Notes: a model not told the origin generated them from the sequence alone. A stretch of DNA of 64,000 nucleotides from Hemibagrus wyckioides (GCF_019097595.1 NC_080715.1:22919573-22983572); one strand, 5' to 3'. Shown: positions 10,025 to 25,379, numbered from the stretch's first letter. Translations and numbers: made by a program.

Positions 10025-13000
10025 TGTCAGGCTGTCTTAGGTAATATAACCCACAGTGTGTGCTTACACTCTCACATATCCAAAAGCAGTAAACATGGTT
10101 GAAGGTTGAAATCTGTTCTTTCTGTTTTCACACATATGTTTCAACATTAAACAAACTATGTTGAGAACACCAGCCAGGATTCTGCCAGGATCCATGTCAC
10201 TCCCCAAGTTTTAATGCCATGCTTCTGACGATGGGTGAAGTCATCTTTCAACAGCACATATGGCTAGCAGGAGAGGCTTACCAGCCATTGTCCAGCCTGT
10301 GTTTCACACACACACACACATGCATCCATTAACAAATTAATAAGTTATTGTATTAAATACAATGCAAGAGAGAGAAGGTTAGAGGCAGTTATGTAAATCT
10401 CAGTCATGAGAAAGTAATAGCTCTAGAATGCATTGTTAGTAGTTTCCCTGTGTTTGAAAGACTTAGCCAAAGCTCTTAAATGGGCTGTTAGTAACACCAT
10501 AGTCTTAAATACTCAGTGAAGATTTCTAGTTGGCATATTATTTACGAGTATTTTATAATTTATGTGCTTAATGCCAGTAGGTCTGAAAGAGAAGTTTCTA
10601 TCTGTCATAAGAAAATAATGCTCCTCTTGTTTCAGCTTATAATGGGTTTAAACTTGTTTGACCTTTGCCCTCTTAAACATGGGCTCATGTCAGGCTGTGT
10701 TTGGATATGGAGACTGACAGAAAATAAACGCTCGTGGATGTAATGTAAATCATTTGGAGCTGATGAAAGCTCAGCGCTCCTGGCTGGGATGTTCTGAAAT
10801 GCCTTGGTTTGTTCTAAATTTTTCTTGAATAGTAGATCAACTCATAGTGGCATGACTGAAAATTCTAAACAAAGGTAAAGAATAAAAAAAAACAACTAAA
10901 TGAACAGTATTGGCATTAATTCAAAAAGGGTTTGCATGTTTCAGTTCAAGCTGAATACATTTATAACAGGAATAACAGCTCAGTTATCTGAACTCTTACC
11001 AGCCCTTCTGTACATAATCATCTATTAATACTTTATCTTCATACATCATAGTCATCTCTAAATGACTTTATGCAGCATCCTGCAGTATCAAACTTAGTAC
11101 TGTGAATGCAGACTCATACACAGCAACATGTAAACACCCTTAAATAAATCTGAAACTTTCCATTCAACTGAGCCTTGTTCTAGTTTGTGCCATTGTGTGA
11201 ATTTGAAAAAAAAAATCCATTCCTGAATTTGAATGATCTGGAAAGATTGGGAAATCACATTGTATTCATTAGGATGCATCTACAATGATGAGGTACTCGA
11301 GAAGTCAATAATCATTGGTCTGCTTTATTAGAAAATTGTTTTTACTTCTAATAGTACAGCAATATGATCAAAATGCCTTTCAGAATTATAAATATATAGG
11401 TGGAGCCCAAAAATTGAGAGAGAGTTAAAAGAAATAATTGGACAGGGAAGAGCACAGATGATTATATCTTTTTTAAAAAAATGTTTTTTTTTAAAATGAA
11501 ATATCCAAAAAGATCCACCACACTGAAAAAGCTCATACAATTTATTTAATTAAAATGTGTACATCGGTTCCAAGTGCTTGAATTGGTCACATTAATTCAA
11601 TTCAATTCAAAAGGGGGGCAATTAAAGGCATGTGAGCAGCATGAAGGGCATAATAATAATAATAAAGATAATAAAAATACAGTTTAAAAAATAATAATAA
11701 TAAATAATATATAGAATATATAAACAAGTACTAGTAATAAAGGAAATTAGTGTGAATTGATCACATATTTTAAAAACCCTGAGCATCAAGCCCACAATGC
11801 TGGTATTTTGCAACAGACACCTCACTACTGTGATATTCTATCATACATGATTTCATTGGCTAAATTTAATACTATAGTTATAGTTTCATTGATGGCAACA
11901 TCCTCATGAGATTTCTAATCTAATTAGTTTATGTTTATAAACCACTCTGTATCATTTTATCTAGTAATTACAAACTTGTTTAATCACATCTTAGTGAGAA
12001 GCTGCATATTTTTATGAAACCTACGCGTAATATTTTTTCTTAAAATCTGACTGACCAGTTGACCCCTTTTTTCAGTGCAGGACAGCTGATTTCGAATCAA
12101 AGTTCAGGCCTAGATAAGGTATAAAACAGTGCTGTGACAGTAATGATTAATTGTACCTAGTAGGGCCTCTTTACTAACTGGCTACAATCCAGAATATCCA
12201 ACAGTGTCTCTGGAATAATCTGTAAAAACTGTAAGCCTGGAGGTAGTGTTTAACAGCTGATCAGAGTAAATAAACCCTTCCTATTTAAACTGTATTGTTT
12301 TTGATTGTTTTTAATTACTCAAGATATTATTGAAGATACAAATCTACTATATAATTTTATAAGTATCAATCTAATTACATAATATGCTATGGGCTGTTAT
12401 GGTCTGTATAAATAACTGACCCTTTTCTTCAGATGGTTATGCATTATGTTTTAAAAGTTTCACCCGTGTTCTCCCTTTTAAGATAAAGCACAATACACTG
12501 TACTACAGTAATGGTACATGATAACGGACACTGATGGCTTTGACTCTTTCTGCAGCATGAGGATTAAAAGACAAGAAGATTTCTCCTCATTTAAACATGA
12601 TGAGACTTTAATGAATTTTGATTACACTTAGCAGGTGAATTATACTTAGCAGGGTGTAGCATGATGGGGCAGAGGAAGTGGCACACTGAGGTTTTCACGA
12701 GTGGGATAGTAGAAAATTGAAGGATGGTACACTGAAGGATAGAGCTAGAACAGTAACTATGTTTGATTCAATGGATAAGGTTACATATCAAATCAAATGA
12801 TAAGATCTGAGGAGGGAGAGGATGCTATAAATTGACTTGGTATGCTGACAGTTCTTAGACATCTATTTTGAAACAGAATGATGATTCTTATTTATGAACC
12901 TTTTTGAAACCCATGCCAGGGTCGGAATGTATAAAGCTTCTGAGAATTTATCTTAGTAATAGTCTTAAAATATATCTTCTTGGTTAAAAAAACATAGTTT

Positions 13001-16000
13001 AAAAGCTGGGAGTAAAAATATTTCCAAGTGAGGAATCGGAATAAACCTAAAGTATGAATTAAAACAGTGGTATCATTGTAAATGAATTTAAAACAACCCA
13101 TTTCTGTAGTATCAGCCAGTAGGCTATACAGTACATAAAGCACAATCACAAAACAACAACAACAACAACAACAGCTTACAGAACTGATAAAGACATCATG
13201 AGAATGGAATCCAGCTTTCCTGGAATTATAAGAACTGATGTCAGTCATACCATTGGTTACATCACAGTGCAATCACCCTAAGAATGGAAAAACTATATAA
13301 CTATTTACAACCCACATATTTCATCCTCAAACAGCGCTTGGTCTAACCAAGAACATGGTCTATCCAAGATAGCTGTGCCTCATATTAGCCTGGGTCTCAC
13401 TTTATTTGATTACTAATTAAATCTGGGAGCAAAAAAAGGATTTCAGATACTTGTTACTTGCCTTTTATGAGAACTGCAATACTTTTCAGTTGCAGTACAT
13501 ATTTCTGTGATCTTTTCAGTCTAAATGATGCCACGTTTTACTACTCTTAAAACTTTGAGATACATCTGAAGTATTCCTAAATACTCACCCATTAACAAGA
13601 ATTTTTGCTCCAGACTGTTACTCTAAATTTTACACTTTATTCATACACACCCATTAACAGTGGGAGCACTCAGCCACAGTATTAAACAACAAAAACACTG
13701 ACTGTTGATTTGTTAGATACTATACACAGGGAAAGAGGATAGCTGGGAATGTTCTTGCCAAGCAGTGCCACCCTATCACTTCATCTGCCATCATCCCAAC
13801 CATACCTCATGTTCCCTATATTTAGTGTGCTCTCTCCTAGACTGGCCGAGCCCAGTTCTCCAGTCCTCAGCACTCAGCTGACTTTCAGGATTCATCTGTC
13901 TTTGTCAAATTGGATGATCTGTCAGGCTGCTGTGCCTGTGAACATGCCTGGGTGTGAAATAAACTTTCTGATAAGCTGTGAACAATGTTGTTGTGCATTA
14001 ATGATCCACCCCATAGAAAGATGATGGATGAGAGAAGTCCACCCTCCTTCACCTTCTGTCCCTAATGACAGAACATCCCTACTCATTATCTATTAAAAGA
14101 TCACCCTGTTTACCACTGGCAAATATCTGTGTCTGCAATTTGCACACTCTTAAATGTTCTTTCTAAGCATTTACCAAATTAGGATGGTGGCATTCCCCAT
14201 ATGTGGCAAAGAAATAATCCTCTTGAGACTGTTGTCTTCAGGATGAAAAAGAGAAACAGAGATACAGAGAACAGAAACCAGGAAAGAGAGAGAGCAGAGG
14301 GCAGACGTGGTCTTAAAGGAAACCTCTAACATGAAACACATTAAATATGATTATATAGAAATAGTTGTAATGTGCTTTATAGTTCTGGTCCTTATTTGCT
14401 GGTGACAGGGTCACAATGTGCATGATGTATATATTCAAGTCTGGCAATGGTCATTCATATAGTGTAATGAGGCCTATGTTCACTGGTCAGTCTCTCAGTT
14501 ATATGCAACTAGTGCGTTCTATCTGAGCAGTACAGTGTCTGGTCACTGTCATAAACAGAAATAAATTACTTTTGTGTCAAAGCCTTTCACAGCTGGTCTT
14601 TACAGTTCATGTGTGACCCCTTTGTTTGGATTATGTTGTAATTCTATTGCTATGAAACCACTGAGAGCTGTTAATATCTTAGACAAAGGGTGGGTTGATG
14701 TGGTGTTTAGGGCAGTATATGTTCCCCCTAATGTATAATTGTAAATGTGGGCTGTTTAGTGTTGCTTTGAGCAAATTCTAATATGCGTATAGACTGGAGT
14801 TGCAAAGGAATGTGAGTGTATGTGCAAAGCATTTAAAGGGCTGATGTAGTTTTTCACTGACCATGCTTAATGACCGTGTGGGCCATGGCTGAGGTAGGGT
14901 CAGATAGCTTTGCATTTGTGATCACATACAGAGGTCTTAGGTGGCCATGGCCAGTTGGTTTGTTTTTCCAGCTGTTTGAGGGAAAGCCCAGTCCCATGTG
15001 ACTTGTGTTTCTCCAGCTGTTCTCAGATCAGCGAGAGCCCCCATGTGGCCTCTGCCAGCAGCGGAGCATCACTACAATAAAAAGTTTGTCTCGTATTTTA
15101 TGTATGTATGTTTTATGTTTTTATTTCACTCATGGATAGATTTACATTCATCTCACCATGTGGCCTCCAAAGGCCACTCTAAAGCCAGAGTCCATTTAAG
15201 AAATGATAAGTGTTTTTATATTTAACCAAAACATATACTATAGTGAAACATTGAGCACCAGTTTGCACCTCTTTTCTCCCAACACAAACATATAAAAGGA
15301 ATTTCTACTTTCTTAAATTGTGAACGAATGTACAATGCTCTATTTTCATTATTCACTCCTCCAGGGGGTTAGGTTCCATAAGTACGGAATAAGTTCTTAA
15401 TTTAGGGTGTTGTCTTGTGCTCAAAATATAAGACTGAGCGTTAGTCCTCTATCTTTAAAGGGTTAACATATCCTAGTGTCAGCAATCCCAGCTGGTCAGA
15501 CATGTCTGTCAACGCAGCTATTACAATCCTCTCTGTTAGGAGAGGGGGAGCAGGGAGTGTGACCTTGGAGCCAGCACACTGAACATTATCCTCTGACTGC
15601 CCCCCAAATACATGTTACTTTTAGAATTTGCTGGGGCACATGTTTGACTGTAAGTATGGTGTATGTGTGTGTGTGTGTGTGTGTGTGAGTGCCATCTGTT
15701 AATGCATTTTGATAGAACACCAATTTTTATTGCACTGTGCACCTCTAGCTAGCAGTTGTTATACCAAAGTATGGTTGAACCCTCTTCGACTAGGTGCAGT
15801 GCACTATTGCATTGAGGGGTGCTCATGATCACTCTATGTAAGAAAGTAAGAAAGTGAATGTGTGCTAATGTCGTTGAGGCACCCTGAGGTGACTGAAAAG
15901 GTGTTAATTCTGTCTGCTCAACAACAGAGTTTTGTCATCTTGAGTAAATGAAGCCCTGTGTGGATCGTTAGGGAGATCTCTGTTATGTGTGAAAGCGTAG

Positions 16001-16108
16001 ACTTTAGCACGGTGGTCTTCATGGCACTGTTTATGAGAGGTCAGTAGGTTATTGCATCCTACTGGGAAGACTGCAGTCCAGACAGTCTAAACAACACATA
16101 TTTACATC
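10025..16108. other. Intergenic segment, no gene recognised
   Basis: AT-rich sequence with AAT-rich patches around 11640-11720 and a CAA repeat at 13147-13172. Open frames such as 13749-14024 (plus) and 12892-13272 (minus) show no domain, no splice context and biased composition. Nothing here is supported as a gene. Confidence 0.6.
15661..15688. repeat. (GT)n microsatellite
   Basis: A short pure GT tract in intergenic DNA. Related shorter GT/AC tracts occur at 4071-4088, 7868-7883 and 7999-8015. Confidence 0.9.
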
Positions 16109-16110
16109 TA

Positions 16111-17358
16111 CACTATATTGCCAAAAGTATTCGCTCACCCATCCAAATAATCAGAATCAGGTGTTCCAATCACTTCCATGGCCACAGGTGTATAAAATCA
16201 AGCACCTAGGCATGCAGACTGTTTTTACAAACATTTGTGAAAGAATGGGTCGCTCTCAGGAGCTCAGTGAATTCCAGCGTGGAACTGTGATAGGATGCTG
16301 CCTGTGCAACAAATCCAGTCGTGAAATTTCCTCTCTCCTAAATATTCCACAGTCAACTGTCAGCTGTATTATAAGAACGTGGAAGTGTTTGGGAACGACA
16401 GCAACTCAGCCACGAAGTGGTAGGCCACGTAAACTGACGGAGCGGGGTCAGCGGATGCTGAGGCGCATAGTGCGAAGAGGTCGCCAACTTTCTGCAGAGT
16501 CAATCGCTACAGACCTCCAAACTTCATGTGGCCTTCAGATTAGCTCAAGAACAGTGCGCAGAGAGCTTCATGGAATGGGTTTCCATGGCCGAGCAGCTGC
16601 ATCCAAGCCATACATCACCAAGTGCAATGCAAAGCGTCGGATGCAGTGATGTAAAGCACGCCGCCACTGGACTCTAGAGCAGTGGAGACGCCTTCTCTGG
16701 AGTGACGAATCGCGCTTCTCCATCTGGCAATCTGATGGACGAGTCTGGGTTTGGTGGTTGCCAGGAGAACGGTACTTGTCTGACTGCATTGTGCCAAGTG
16801 TAAAGTTTGGTGGAGGGGGGATTATGGTGTGGGGTTGTTTTTCAGGAGCTGGGCTTGGCCCCTTAGTTCCAGTGAAAGGAACTCTGAATGCTTCAGCATA
16901 CCAAGACATTTTGGACAATTCCATGCTCCCAACTTTGTGGGAACAGTTTGGAGCTGGCCCCTTCCTCTTCCAACATGACTGTGCACCAGTGCACAAAGCA
17001 AGGTCCATAAAGACATGGATGACAGAGTCTGGTGTGGATGAACTTGACTGGCCTGCACAGAGTCCTGACCTCAACCCGATAGAACACCTTTGGGATGAAT
17101 TAGAGCGGAGACTGAGAGCCAGGCCTTCTCGTCCAACATCAGTGTGTGACCTCACAAATGCGCTTCTGGAAGAATGGTCAAAAATTCCCATAAACACACT
17201 CCTAAACCTTGTGGACAGCCTTCCCAGAAGAGTTGAAGCTGTTATAGCTGCAAAGGGTGGACTGACGTCATACTGAACCCTATGGATTAGGAATGGGATG
17301 TCACTTAAGTTCATATGCGAGTCAAGGCAGGTGAGCGAATACTTTTGGCAATATAGTG
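16111..17358 (+). mobile_element. Tc1/mariner DD34E element, 1248 bp (copy A)
   Basis: Perfect 29-bp terminal inverted repeats (CACTATATTGCCAAAAGTAT onwards, and its complement ending at 17358) are flanked by TA at 16109-16110 and 17359-17360. The length equals that of copy B at 43521-44768. The element lies in the gene-poor left part of the window. Only the transposase is encoded. Confidence 0.95.
16245..17276 (+). pseudogene. Tc1 transposase (copy A), one nonsense codon
   Basis: This is the same 343-codon frame as in copy B. A TGG-to-TGA change at 16647-16649 (codon 135) stops translation before the first catalytic aspartate (codon 154), so the protein has only the DNA-binding region. Beyond the stop the frame remains open, through D245, E280 and the C-terminal KGGLTSY, to the stop ending at 17276. 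The single nonsense change and absence of frameshifts mark a young inactivation. Confidence 0.9.
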
Positions 17359-17360
17359 TA

Positions 17361-20300
17361 TCAGTGTTCTTTCACTGTCTATTCAATAGCCATAGCAATA
17401 ATATTGCCATTGTTGTTTCATTTAAAGCTTCTAAGCATTGTATATGCATTCATCCAAACACACTACATCCTCACTGGTACATTTATACACATCTTTATTT
17501 CATAAAGCTGACAAGTAACACATAAAGCAGCTTATCAGTTACACATATTGAAGAGTATAATTAAATAAAAAAAAACATCAACAAAGCTAGAGCTTGCAGA
17601 ATGGGAAAGACATGCGAGATAAGAGGACACTATTATCCAGGATTTTATTTCTGTAGTGCTGGAGTTATGGAGCCATGAGCTCAGAGAGGAAGAGAAATCC
17701 AGTATGATACTATCCGCTGTTAGGTTGTTCACACCCCAGAGACCGAATTTCATAATTTCAATCACATTTTAACAATCCTTTTCATTCAGAGCTCTATCCT
17801 TGTGTAACTCCTTAAGTGTAGTCCAGTACCATTTACTGTATATGATAAATCGAACTGTACACAAAAAAAGCTACACATACACACATAGCATCCAAGGTGA
17901 CAGCCTTTTGTTTTGCATAATAACGTTTAGATATTCTAATGATTATCACACTAATCACAATTTAGTTTTATAAAACTGTAAAGTATCATTTTACCCATTG
18001 TACTTGCAAGGTAAATTTATGATGCTTTGGTAAATGTATCCTGCAAGGTGATTTTATGATGCACAGTAAATTTATAGTGCCTTGTTTTGTTTCGTGTCTC
18101 AGTTATATCTCAGTCATGTGTCATTGGTGGTCCAAGAATAAAATGGCCTAATTAAAAAAAAAAGTGCTGTAAATCTGGTCAGAGATAATATAAAGTCAAA
18201 TTTCTTAGAGGAATCCCAGCTTCAGAATATAAGTAACCAGGTCATTAAACAGGATCAACTGGGTCATAACATTTATGAGTGTGACTATGCTTTGTCCCTA
18301 TTGATGATGAAGTTAAGCGGTCTCAGTGTAGAGGACACCTAACAAGACGTAAATCTTTTTGTCTAGCAGCGTCACCACATGATCAAGCAAGACTGAGTGA
18401 CCTCTTTTTTAACTGAGCCATTACAGATCCTATGTAAGAGAGTTAGGAGGCACAAAGCACTGAGGAGCTATGTGTAGGCTCATTCCAAACTGGTAAATGA
18501 AGTTACCTTAAAGGTCATGTTATTGTCATTAATGCACAACAATATTCAGTATGGGGTTTTTACTTTCAGTTGGCATTTGACAAAATCAGATATTGTGCAG
18601 TTCCTAGAATACTGGCTTTAAATTTCTAAAAATGACCATAAACATGGTCAAAATAATTGAATAACCATTTAAATTCTGTTAAATACATCCTTAAATAAAG
18701 CCTTAAACTACTGGGGGTCACTTTAGAACTGGATGCTGGATGATTAAACCCTATTACTACTGCAGAGATATAGTCATTGTAATAATTTCATAGCTCAATT
18801 GTTTTTTGTAAAGTTAAACACATCAACCAGTGAATACTGTACCAGCTTATACATCAGAGGAGCTTAATATATAATTATAATTTTTATAATGTTTGTTTCT
18901 ACCAGCGCTTGGTTTTATGAACCAGCCACAGTGTTGAAACAAGCAATATTGATTTTGTTCACAGTTAAATGGAACACAGTTTAATATGAAAGTATATTCC
19001 ATTATATCTCCCTTGAGTAATAAATGATACATGGTTGATGGACATGACTGTATTCCACAGGTGGTAAACAAACTGCAAATAAGATTCTTAGAAAGTGTGT
19101 AAAGCCAAGATTTTTTTTTTAATCTTTAATGTTAGAAAGTTATTGGCAGATTCTCTACTGGAGCATAATTCATGGAGGGAAAGTTATATTAACTTATTAC
19201 CTTTATGAAGGTACATAGTATATTTGTAATGAAACAAAAATTAAAGTAATTCTGAGCAATAGTTTAATGTAACTATAGGTTATTTACTTATAGTCAAAAT
19301 AAATAGTTTGTTGAATGCTAAATAGTATTTTGTTATTTAACGTCTTTATCAACAAATTGTGCCCCATTTTTTGAACATGAACTGGTGCCACCAATTTATA
19401 CCATCCTACAATCTTACTAACATACTTTAGTGTGCCGCTTGCTTTAAACTAAGTAGCTGTCGCATGACCGTCTATGTTCCCAGTTTTAATAAGCATAAAC
19501 AAGAGGTTTGTCTTTGCTGCCTTACTGAAACTTCAGGTGCCTAGATTACAGTTTCTCAGAAAATAAGTAACCTTTCTGTCTCTGGAGAGTTAATGAAAGG
19601 CACTGGGACCACCTGACATGGGATCACCCCAAAGGAATTCTGGGAATGGGGGAGATGTCATCCCTGAATTGTGTTTATTTGTTGGCACCCTGTCATGAAA
19701 ACCTTCCCATCAACTGCGTATTAATCTTGTCAACAAACTTTCCAAGGGTCTTTTTCACTTTGCATTAAAGCCACTCCCAGCCCAGGCCTTCGATGTATTT
19801 ACGACTCTCTCCTCACCTCTTTACTCCTCTCTATTCTACTTCTAATCTCCTCCTGCTCCATCTGCTTCCCATTGATGGCTCATCTCCTTTCCTGTCTGTG
19901 CAGAAATATATACTTACAAACTCTCAGTTGACAGGACGCATATGCACACATACATATATAGTCCTCTTCTTTGGTGACATGCAGCCGTCGTGGTGAAGGC
20001 CACTAAAAAGCACTGGTGATGAAAAACCTCCCAGACCTGCTGAGAACCCATCTTGAGTTTCATACGAGTGGAAATTTATGGCTCTGGCACTAGTGGACAG
20101 TCTGATTCCTCTCAGAGAAAGGGCAGCAAACTTACCCATTGTCTGCCTTGTAGATGATTTCTTGTAACTTTAAACACTCCTGTGACCAAGTTAAATGAAT
20201 ATGAATAACCAAGCTTAATGGCTTTTGCCTTTTCATTTATCAAAATTGTTCGATTTTGTAATTCTGCAATTTCAGTGCCAGAAGAAACTGTGTGCCTATG

Positions 20301-23300
20301 AATAAGTATGATAGATATTAAAGGAATACTTCAGCCAATATTTTCCTTATCCCAAACGTAGTCAATCAGCCAAGACATGTTAGGCGTCTGAAGTTTTGTT
20401 CTTTAGTTTTGCACTGGAGCTATTTATTTTTGGCCAAACTATCACTTTAAGCAGCCAAGACTTTAAATCAAACCAGGATATGCCAGTATTTGTCATGAGA
20501 TCTCAGGTTTATGTCAGTTCACCACTGTTGTGATGCATGGGATACAAAAGTCCAAGTGTGATGCATGCGATACAAATGTAAACTCTGACCAAATCTCAGT
20601 GTTTTTTTTTTGTTTGCTTGTTTTATTTATTTAATATAGTAGAAAAAAATCATGCTTTCTCAAAGCAACTCCAAATAACAAAATGTTAACCCCTGCGATC
20701 TTTAACAACAGCTGTGGCATCATATAAGGACGTATGAAAATGAACCAGGGGGCTGGATTTTAGGCATCTTATTCAACTCTGTCTTTTGTCTGTCACTCGC
20801 TATTAAAAGATTAAGTGTTTAACATATATGTTTTACATGACTAGGGGCTGAACAAATGTGTGTGGAATCAGGTTGCACAGGGCCTGGTGGAAACCTACAC
20901 TCACTGCTCGGACTCAGCAACATGTGGGCCACAGCACTGTACCTTAACCATGCACACCTCCAGAGAGTACTAAGATCTCTGACAGCTCTGACATCCATAT
21001 AACCATGTCATTATTCCTATTGAAAAAACAACAAATTTGTCAGAATATGGATGTTGAGTTGATTTTTTCTCTGGTGAAACACTTAAGAAAGAAAATTCAT
21101 TCCTTAGAGAGAAAATGGCAATAAATGAGACATGTGGAGTAAAAAGCACATTCTAAAGCCATAAAAGGAAGACTTGAAATATTTGGTCCATTTTAGATGC
21201 TGAAAACTTATTTCTCTTTGTTTGTGTTTGTATACTTGGGTCCTAGTGCATTTAGTAGCATTTAGTATATATATCATCTAGAGAGTCACTGAAGAGTTCT
21301 ACCCTACACCTGAGCTTGACTCCTCAGATTTATTGAGATGCTGAAACATATGCAGGATCTGAGCATATTAACGCCATATCACTGTCTATGTGAATGTGAG
21401 AGTGTAAGACGAGTTATTTAATGATGGGTGTACAAGTTCAAATTGTAACAATGCTAATGATCTTAGTGATAAATTAGCACACATTAAGCTGTCCTCACAC
21501 TTCTCAGAGCACTTGGAGTGAATAAATTAATCTTGTACCTCGTGGCTCTAACGTGATATAAAAAAAAACATCCAAATAAACTGACATCTCATTTCAATAG
21601 TCCTTTATGTGTGCCCTTATTATTTTTTGCCTTCACCTCTTTTCTGCTTCTTCTTTATAGCTGTACTTACTATTTTTTACATTTTCATCTTCTAAACATT
21701 TTAGCATGACTAATGCAATATTTTATCCTTTTCATTTCACGAGTGCATTTTCTCTTGTTCTATTGTTCTATTTTTTAAATAAAGGCTGGATATGTTCATT
21801 TCCTGAGGTTAAGTCTCAGAGGTTATAAGATACTCTTATCCAACCATAGAAAAATGTCCCACAGATGGACTGACGGAGGAAGGAAAAGCAGCAGTGGTGT
21901 CACACACACTTTATTTTTATAGTGCAGACACACGACTCTATCATCTGATACAGCCAAAAATGCGGCCCGCTGCAATTCGTTCCATTCAGGCAGTACATGA
22001 GTACACCTCTAGCAGATCCCTGCTGCTCTGTGGCATTCTGCCAGGGAGGACCTCGACAGAGAGAACTGAGTGTGTTGTGTCCCCATGAGGTCAGGACACA
22101 AGAGAGGAACAGCCAGCTGCCTGCACATTACAGAACACAGCCAGTACGGCGATTCATGTCATCATACAAACACTGTGGTTTCTACTCATGTTGATACAAG
22201 ATATCAAATGAGCATGTAGTGAAATATTAAGAGCCAAAATAAACACATTTAAAAGGCTGTAACTGCAGAGTGACAAATGATGGATTTAAATTGCTTTTCA
22301 TTAAAGACATTTTGCTCATATTAAAATCGCTAGGCAGTAAAATGTAATGCATAGGCGGTGTAATTGAATCAGGTTATTTTACAGTTTAAAGAAATTTTAG
22401 GAATATCAGCCTGATTAGTCGAATAAAAAGATTTCGAGTGGCTTGAATTATATAAGAAGTACACATTGTTCATAGCCATAGTTCTGTTGGGACAGTGAGA
22501 CAGGAGGCAGATTGCATGTGGTGAAAATCGTATTTCTTCCTTTTCTTTTGCACTCACAAAATAAACAAAATGTAAACACAAGTGAGAATGCATCTGTCCT
22601 ACCCCTCTCTTATTCTTCTATTCTCTTTCTTATTCCCCACCATCCTCATGGTTCAGGGCAGACCTCTTGAGAGCAGGTCTGGCTCTGTTTAGTCAGTGCT
22701 AAAAAGGTTATCTGTAATGTATGAAGGTGCTAAGCAGAGATCTGTCAGTGTGAGAATGCCTGAGGGAGTGTGTATGTGCGCTTTCATATGTGTGTATCTG
22801 CCTGAAAATGTGTAGGTGAGTGTGCATATATGTGTAGCTGTAGAGAGGGAATGAGTCAGTCTTAATGGTTTTATTGAATTAATCACATGAGTGAGAGATC
22901 AGCGATGGCTGGAGGCTGCAGCAGACCCTGCCTTCACAGTGATAGGACCTCATTGGAATTCCAGTTCTGAGCCATGAAAGAATAGACGACTTCAATTGGG
23001 TTACTGCTCTGTGTAAGAACACAGAGCGTGCAGAGGCACTCTCTTTAACTTAATTAAACACTAATACGAAGCAGTCAGGGCTTCATATTCAGCCTTTGTT
23101 GTGGGGTATTTGGGGAGGATCTGGGCCCCTCTGTGGGTGTTGGTGCTGTAGTGGAGGTGTTATTAGTGTTAGCAGGATTACATTGAGCCCCTGAGCTGTG
23201 TTGTTAGACTCCAGTGAGAAGATGTAGAGGGACATGTCGTGATTAGGGCCGTTCTGAGGTCTGATAACTGGCAGAAGAGATTAGAAATAGCTTGTGGTCT

Positions 23301-25370
23301 TATGACCTGTGTGCTGACAGATGAAATGGATGTGTCCAAACCGTGAATCATTCTGCGTCCTCTGAATTCTGTGTGTGTTTAAGTGTGTGAGTTAGGGGCT
23401 GATGATATGATTTAAATATCATATCATGATTTGTGATGGCATTCTACAATATAAGATATGTATCATGATATATGGTTTATAGGTTAAGGTATTTATGATT
23501 ACATGATGTATGGTTTATACAGTAGATACAGATTTGCTCATAAACTGGCAGCAATACAGAATTATTGAATTAAAAAAATATTTTAATATTATTTTGTGCG
23601 CCATAGTATATGTAAATTTTCTATATAGAATTTTATATGTAAATTTTCTTTATAGAATTTTAATTATTAAAAAATAAATACATAAAATTTAAAATTGAAA
23701 AGAATATTTTAAAGAAGTTGTAAAGATTAAGTACAAAACTGAATCACTACCTCAGCTGCTTCCACACAGTTTGTAATCACTTTTAAAAAAAGCATTAAAA
23801 ATAAAATAAAAATAAAATAAAAATCTAAATAAAAAACAATCATACTGTGACAATTTATCATTTTATTGATAAATTCATATTGGCCAGCCGTGGTGTGAGT
23901 TTTGTTTTCACATCATGTGTTCTGAGCCTTGATGTATTTTTGATAAATGTACACCAATGTATAAATATACTTTAAAGACAAATATAAATTCTATGGTAAA
24001 TATGTTTTTATGGTATAAATCCACATTTATGTTTGTTGCTTTACAATCTAGTTTTATCAGTATGCCCTACAGTGTCCTACGTTAGGATGTGTATATTTCT
24101 GGGATGATTGACATGCTGTCTTTGTGATGTCTGGGTGGTCTGAGTGGCAAATAGGTGGGGGAAGGTATTCTAGACAGGCTTCTGGCCTTCCAGATATTTT
24201 CATTTTCTGCCTCAACTCTACAAAACCCCCAAAACCCAAGTATGCTTTAAAAAGTGTGTCCATCTCATGTCAGGGATCAATTTTACCTTCCTATAGGCTA
24301 TTCTGGCATGAGCAAAAGTCCATGTGTTCTTGGTCAAGGAAAAAGTATCACTAAAATACTGTAAGTAAAAGAAAATACTCAAAAATGTAATTTTTAATAT
24401 CTTATTTTACATGGTATTTCAGCTATACCTTTTCTAAACAGTTTTAGATCAAGATTGAGACTCTGAACTATGAACTCGTCCAAACACCAACTGTTCAATA
24501 GACCAAACACATAATGCTATGACCAGAGTAATCTTTGGACACATGCTGGCTGTCCCAGACTTCCCTTCACTGTGGATGTTTATGTAATTAGACCTTGGTG
24601 ACATCTGTAAACATCTGTCTAATTGCCTAGTCTGGGTCTACCGGAAGGAATATTGACAGCTTACAGATCAAAGGGGCAAACAAAGGAATCACTCACAGAT
24701 CAGATCATTCGAAGCCTTAACTCAGAAATGCTGATCCCATGTTTCTCACACACCTGCTGACAAAGTCTCTCAATTTAGAGATTCTCATTAAATACTCGTT
24801 TGTGGTCAGTAAATGTTGTAATGCAGCCAAAATAGAAAAGGGTAGCCATCACATAAAAAACAAGCCTATTCTATGTGACCCCTTGCTGAAAGTGTCCTTT
24901 CATACCAATTATATTTTCAGTGCCACCTTACCTCAAAACATTTTGAGGTAGTGAGTGAGGTGTTTTGGGTTTAAATGGTTAAATAATCCTGAGGAAAGAA
25001 GCTTTGCCAGTGGCATGTGTTTCAGGAGGTGAGTGACCTGTTGTGCCATTATATTCTCCAATCCAGTTACATAAAGACCATGTTCAAAAGTAATTATCGT
25101 CCAACTGCCATCAATAAAGTTATTCTGATTAACCCTAGATACTTCAAAAACAACTGTTGGATTTTCTATAGGATTTTCTTGAAATCTTCATAGTTTCAGT
25201 TGATTGCTAAAGCCATTGTGCACAAAGATGTTTGCATATCAGTGTTGAAATGTAATGATTACAAAGGGGTACGAAGACTTTCCAAAAAATTACATGTATA
25301 ATAGAAAGCCACGAGGTCCATGATAAAATGGAGAAAATGGAGCACCACAGTAGCATCACCAACAAGAACA
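17361..25370. other. Intergenic segment, no gene recognised
   Basis: Mostly AT-rich DNA with homopolymer runs. A small local duplication (GTGATGCATG[GC]GATACAAA) lies near 20530-20577. 22905-23260 is GC-richer and repeat-free, with a TTAATTAAA core near 23050, and could be regulatory. No exons or RNA genes were seen. Confidence 0.6.
23402..23427. repeat. Short perfect palindrome in AT-rich DNA
   Basis: ATGATATGA (23402-23410) and TCATATCAT (23419-23427) are perfect 9-base arms around an 8-base AT loop. Downstream ATATCATGATATAT-type sequence continues to about 23480, which suggests the end of an old AT-rich repeat. Its role is unknown. Confidence 0.6.
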
Positions 25371-25379
25371 GGACAGGAG

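Noticed and set aside
12892..13272. Open frame of 126 codons on the minus strand
   Set aside because: Contains a CAA-repeat-derived cysteine run and no recognisable domain; likely chance.
13749..14024. Open frame of 91 codons on the plus strand
   Set aside because: Serine/leucine/proline-rich composition, no homology recognised, no splice sites or regulatory context.
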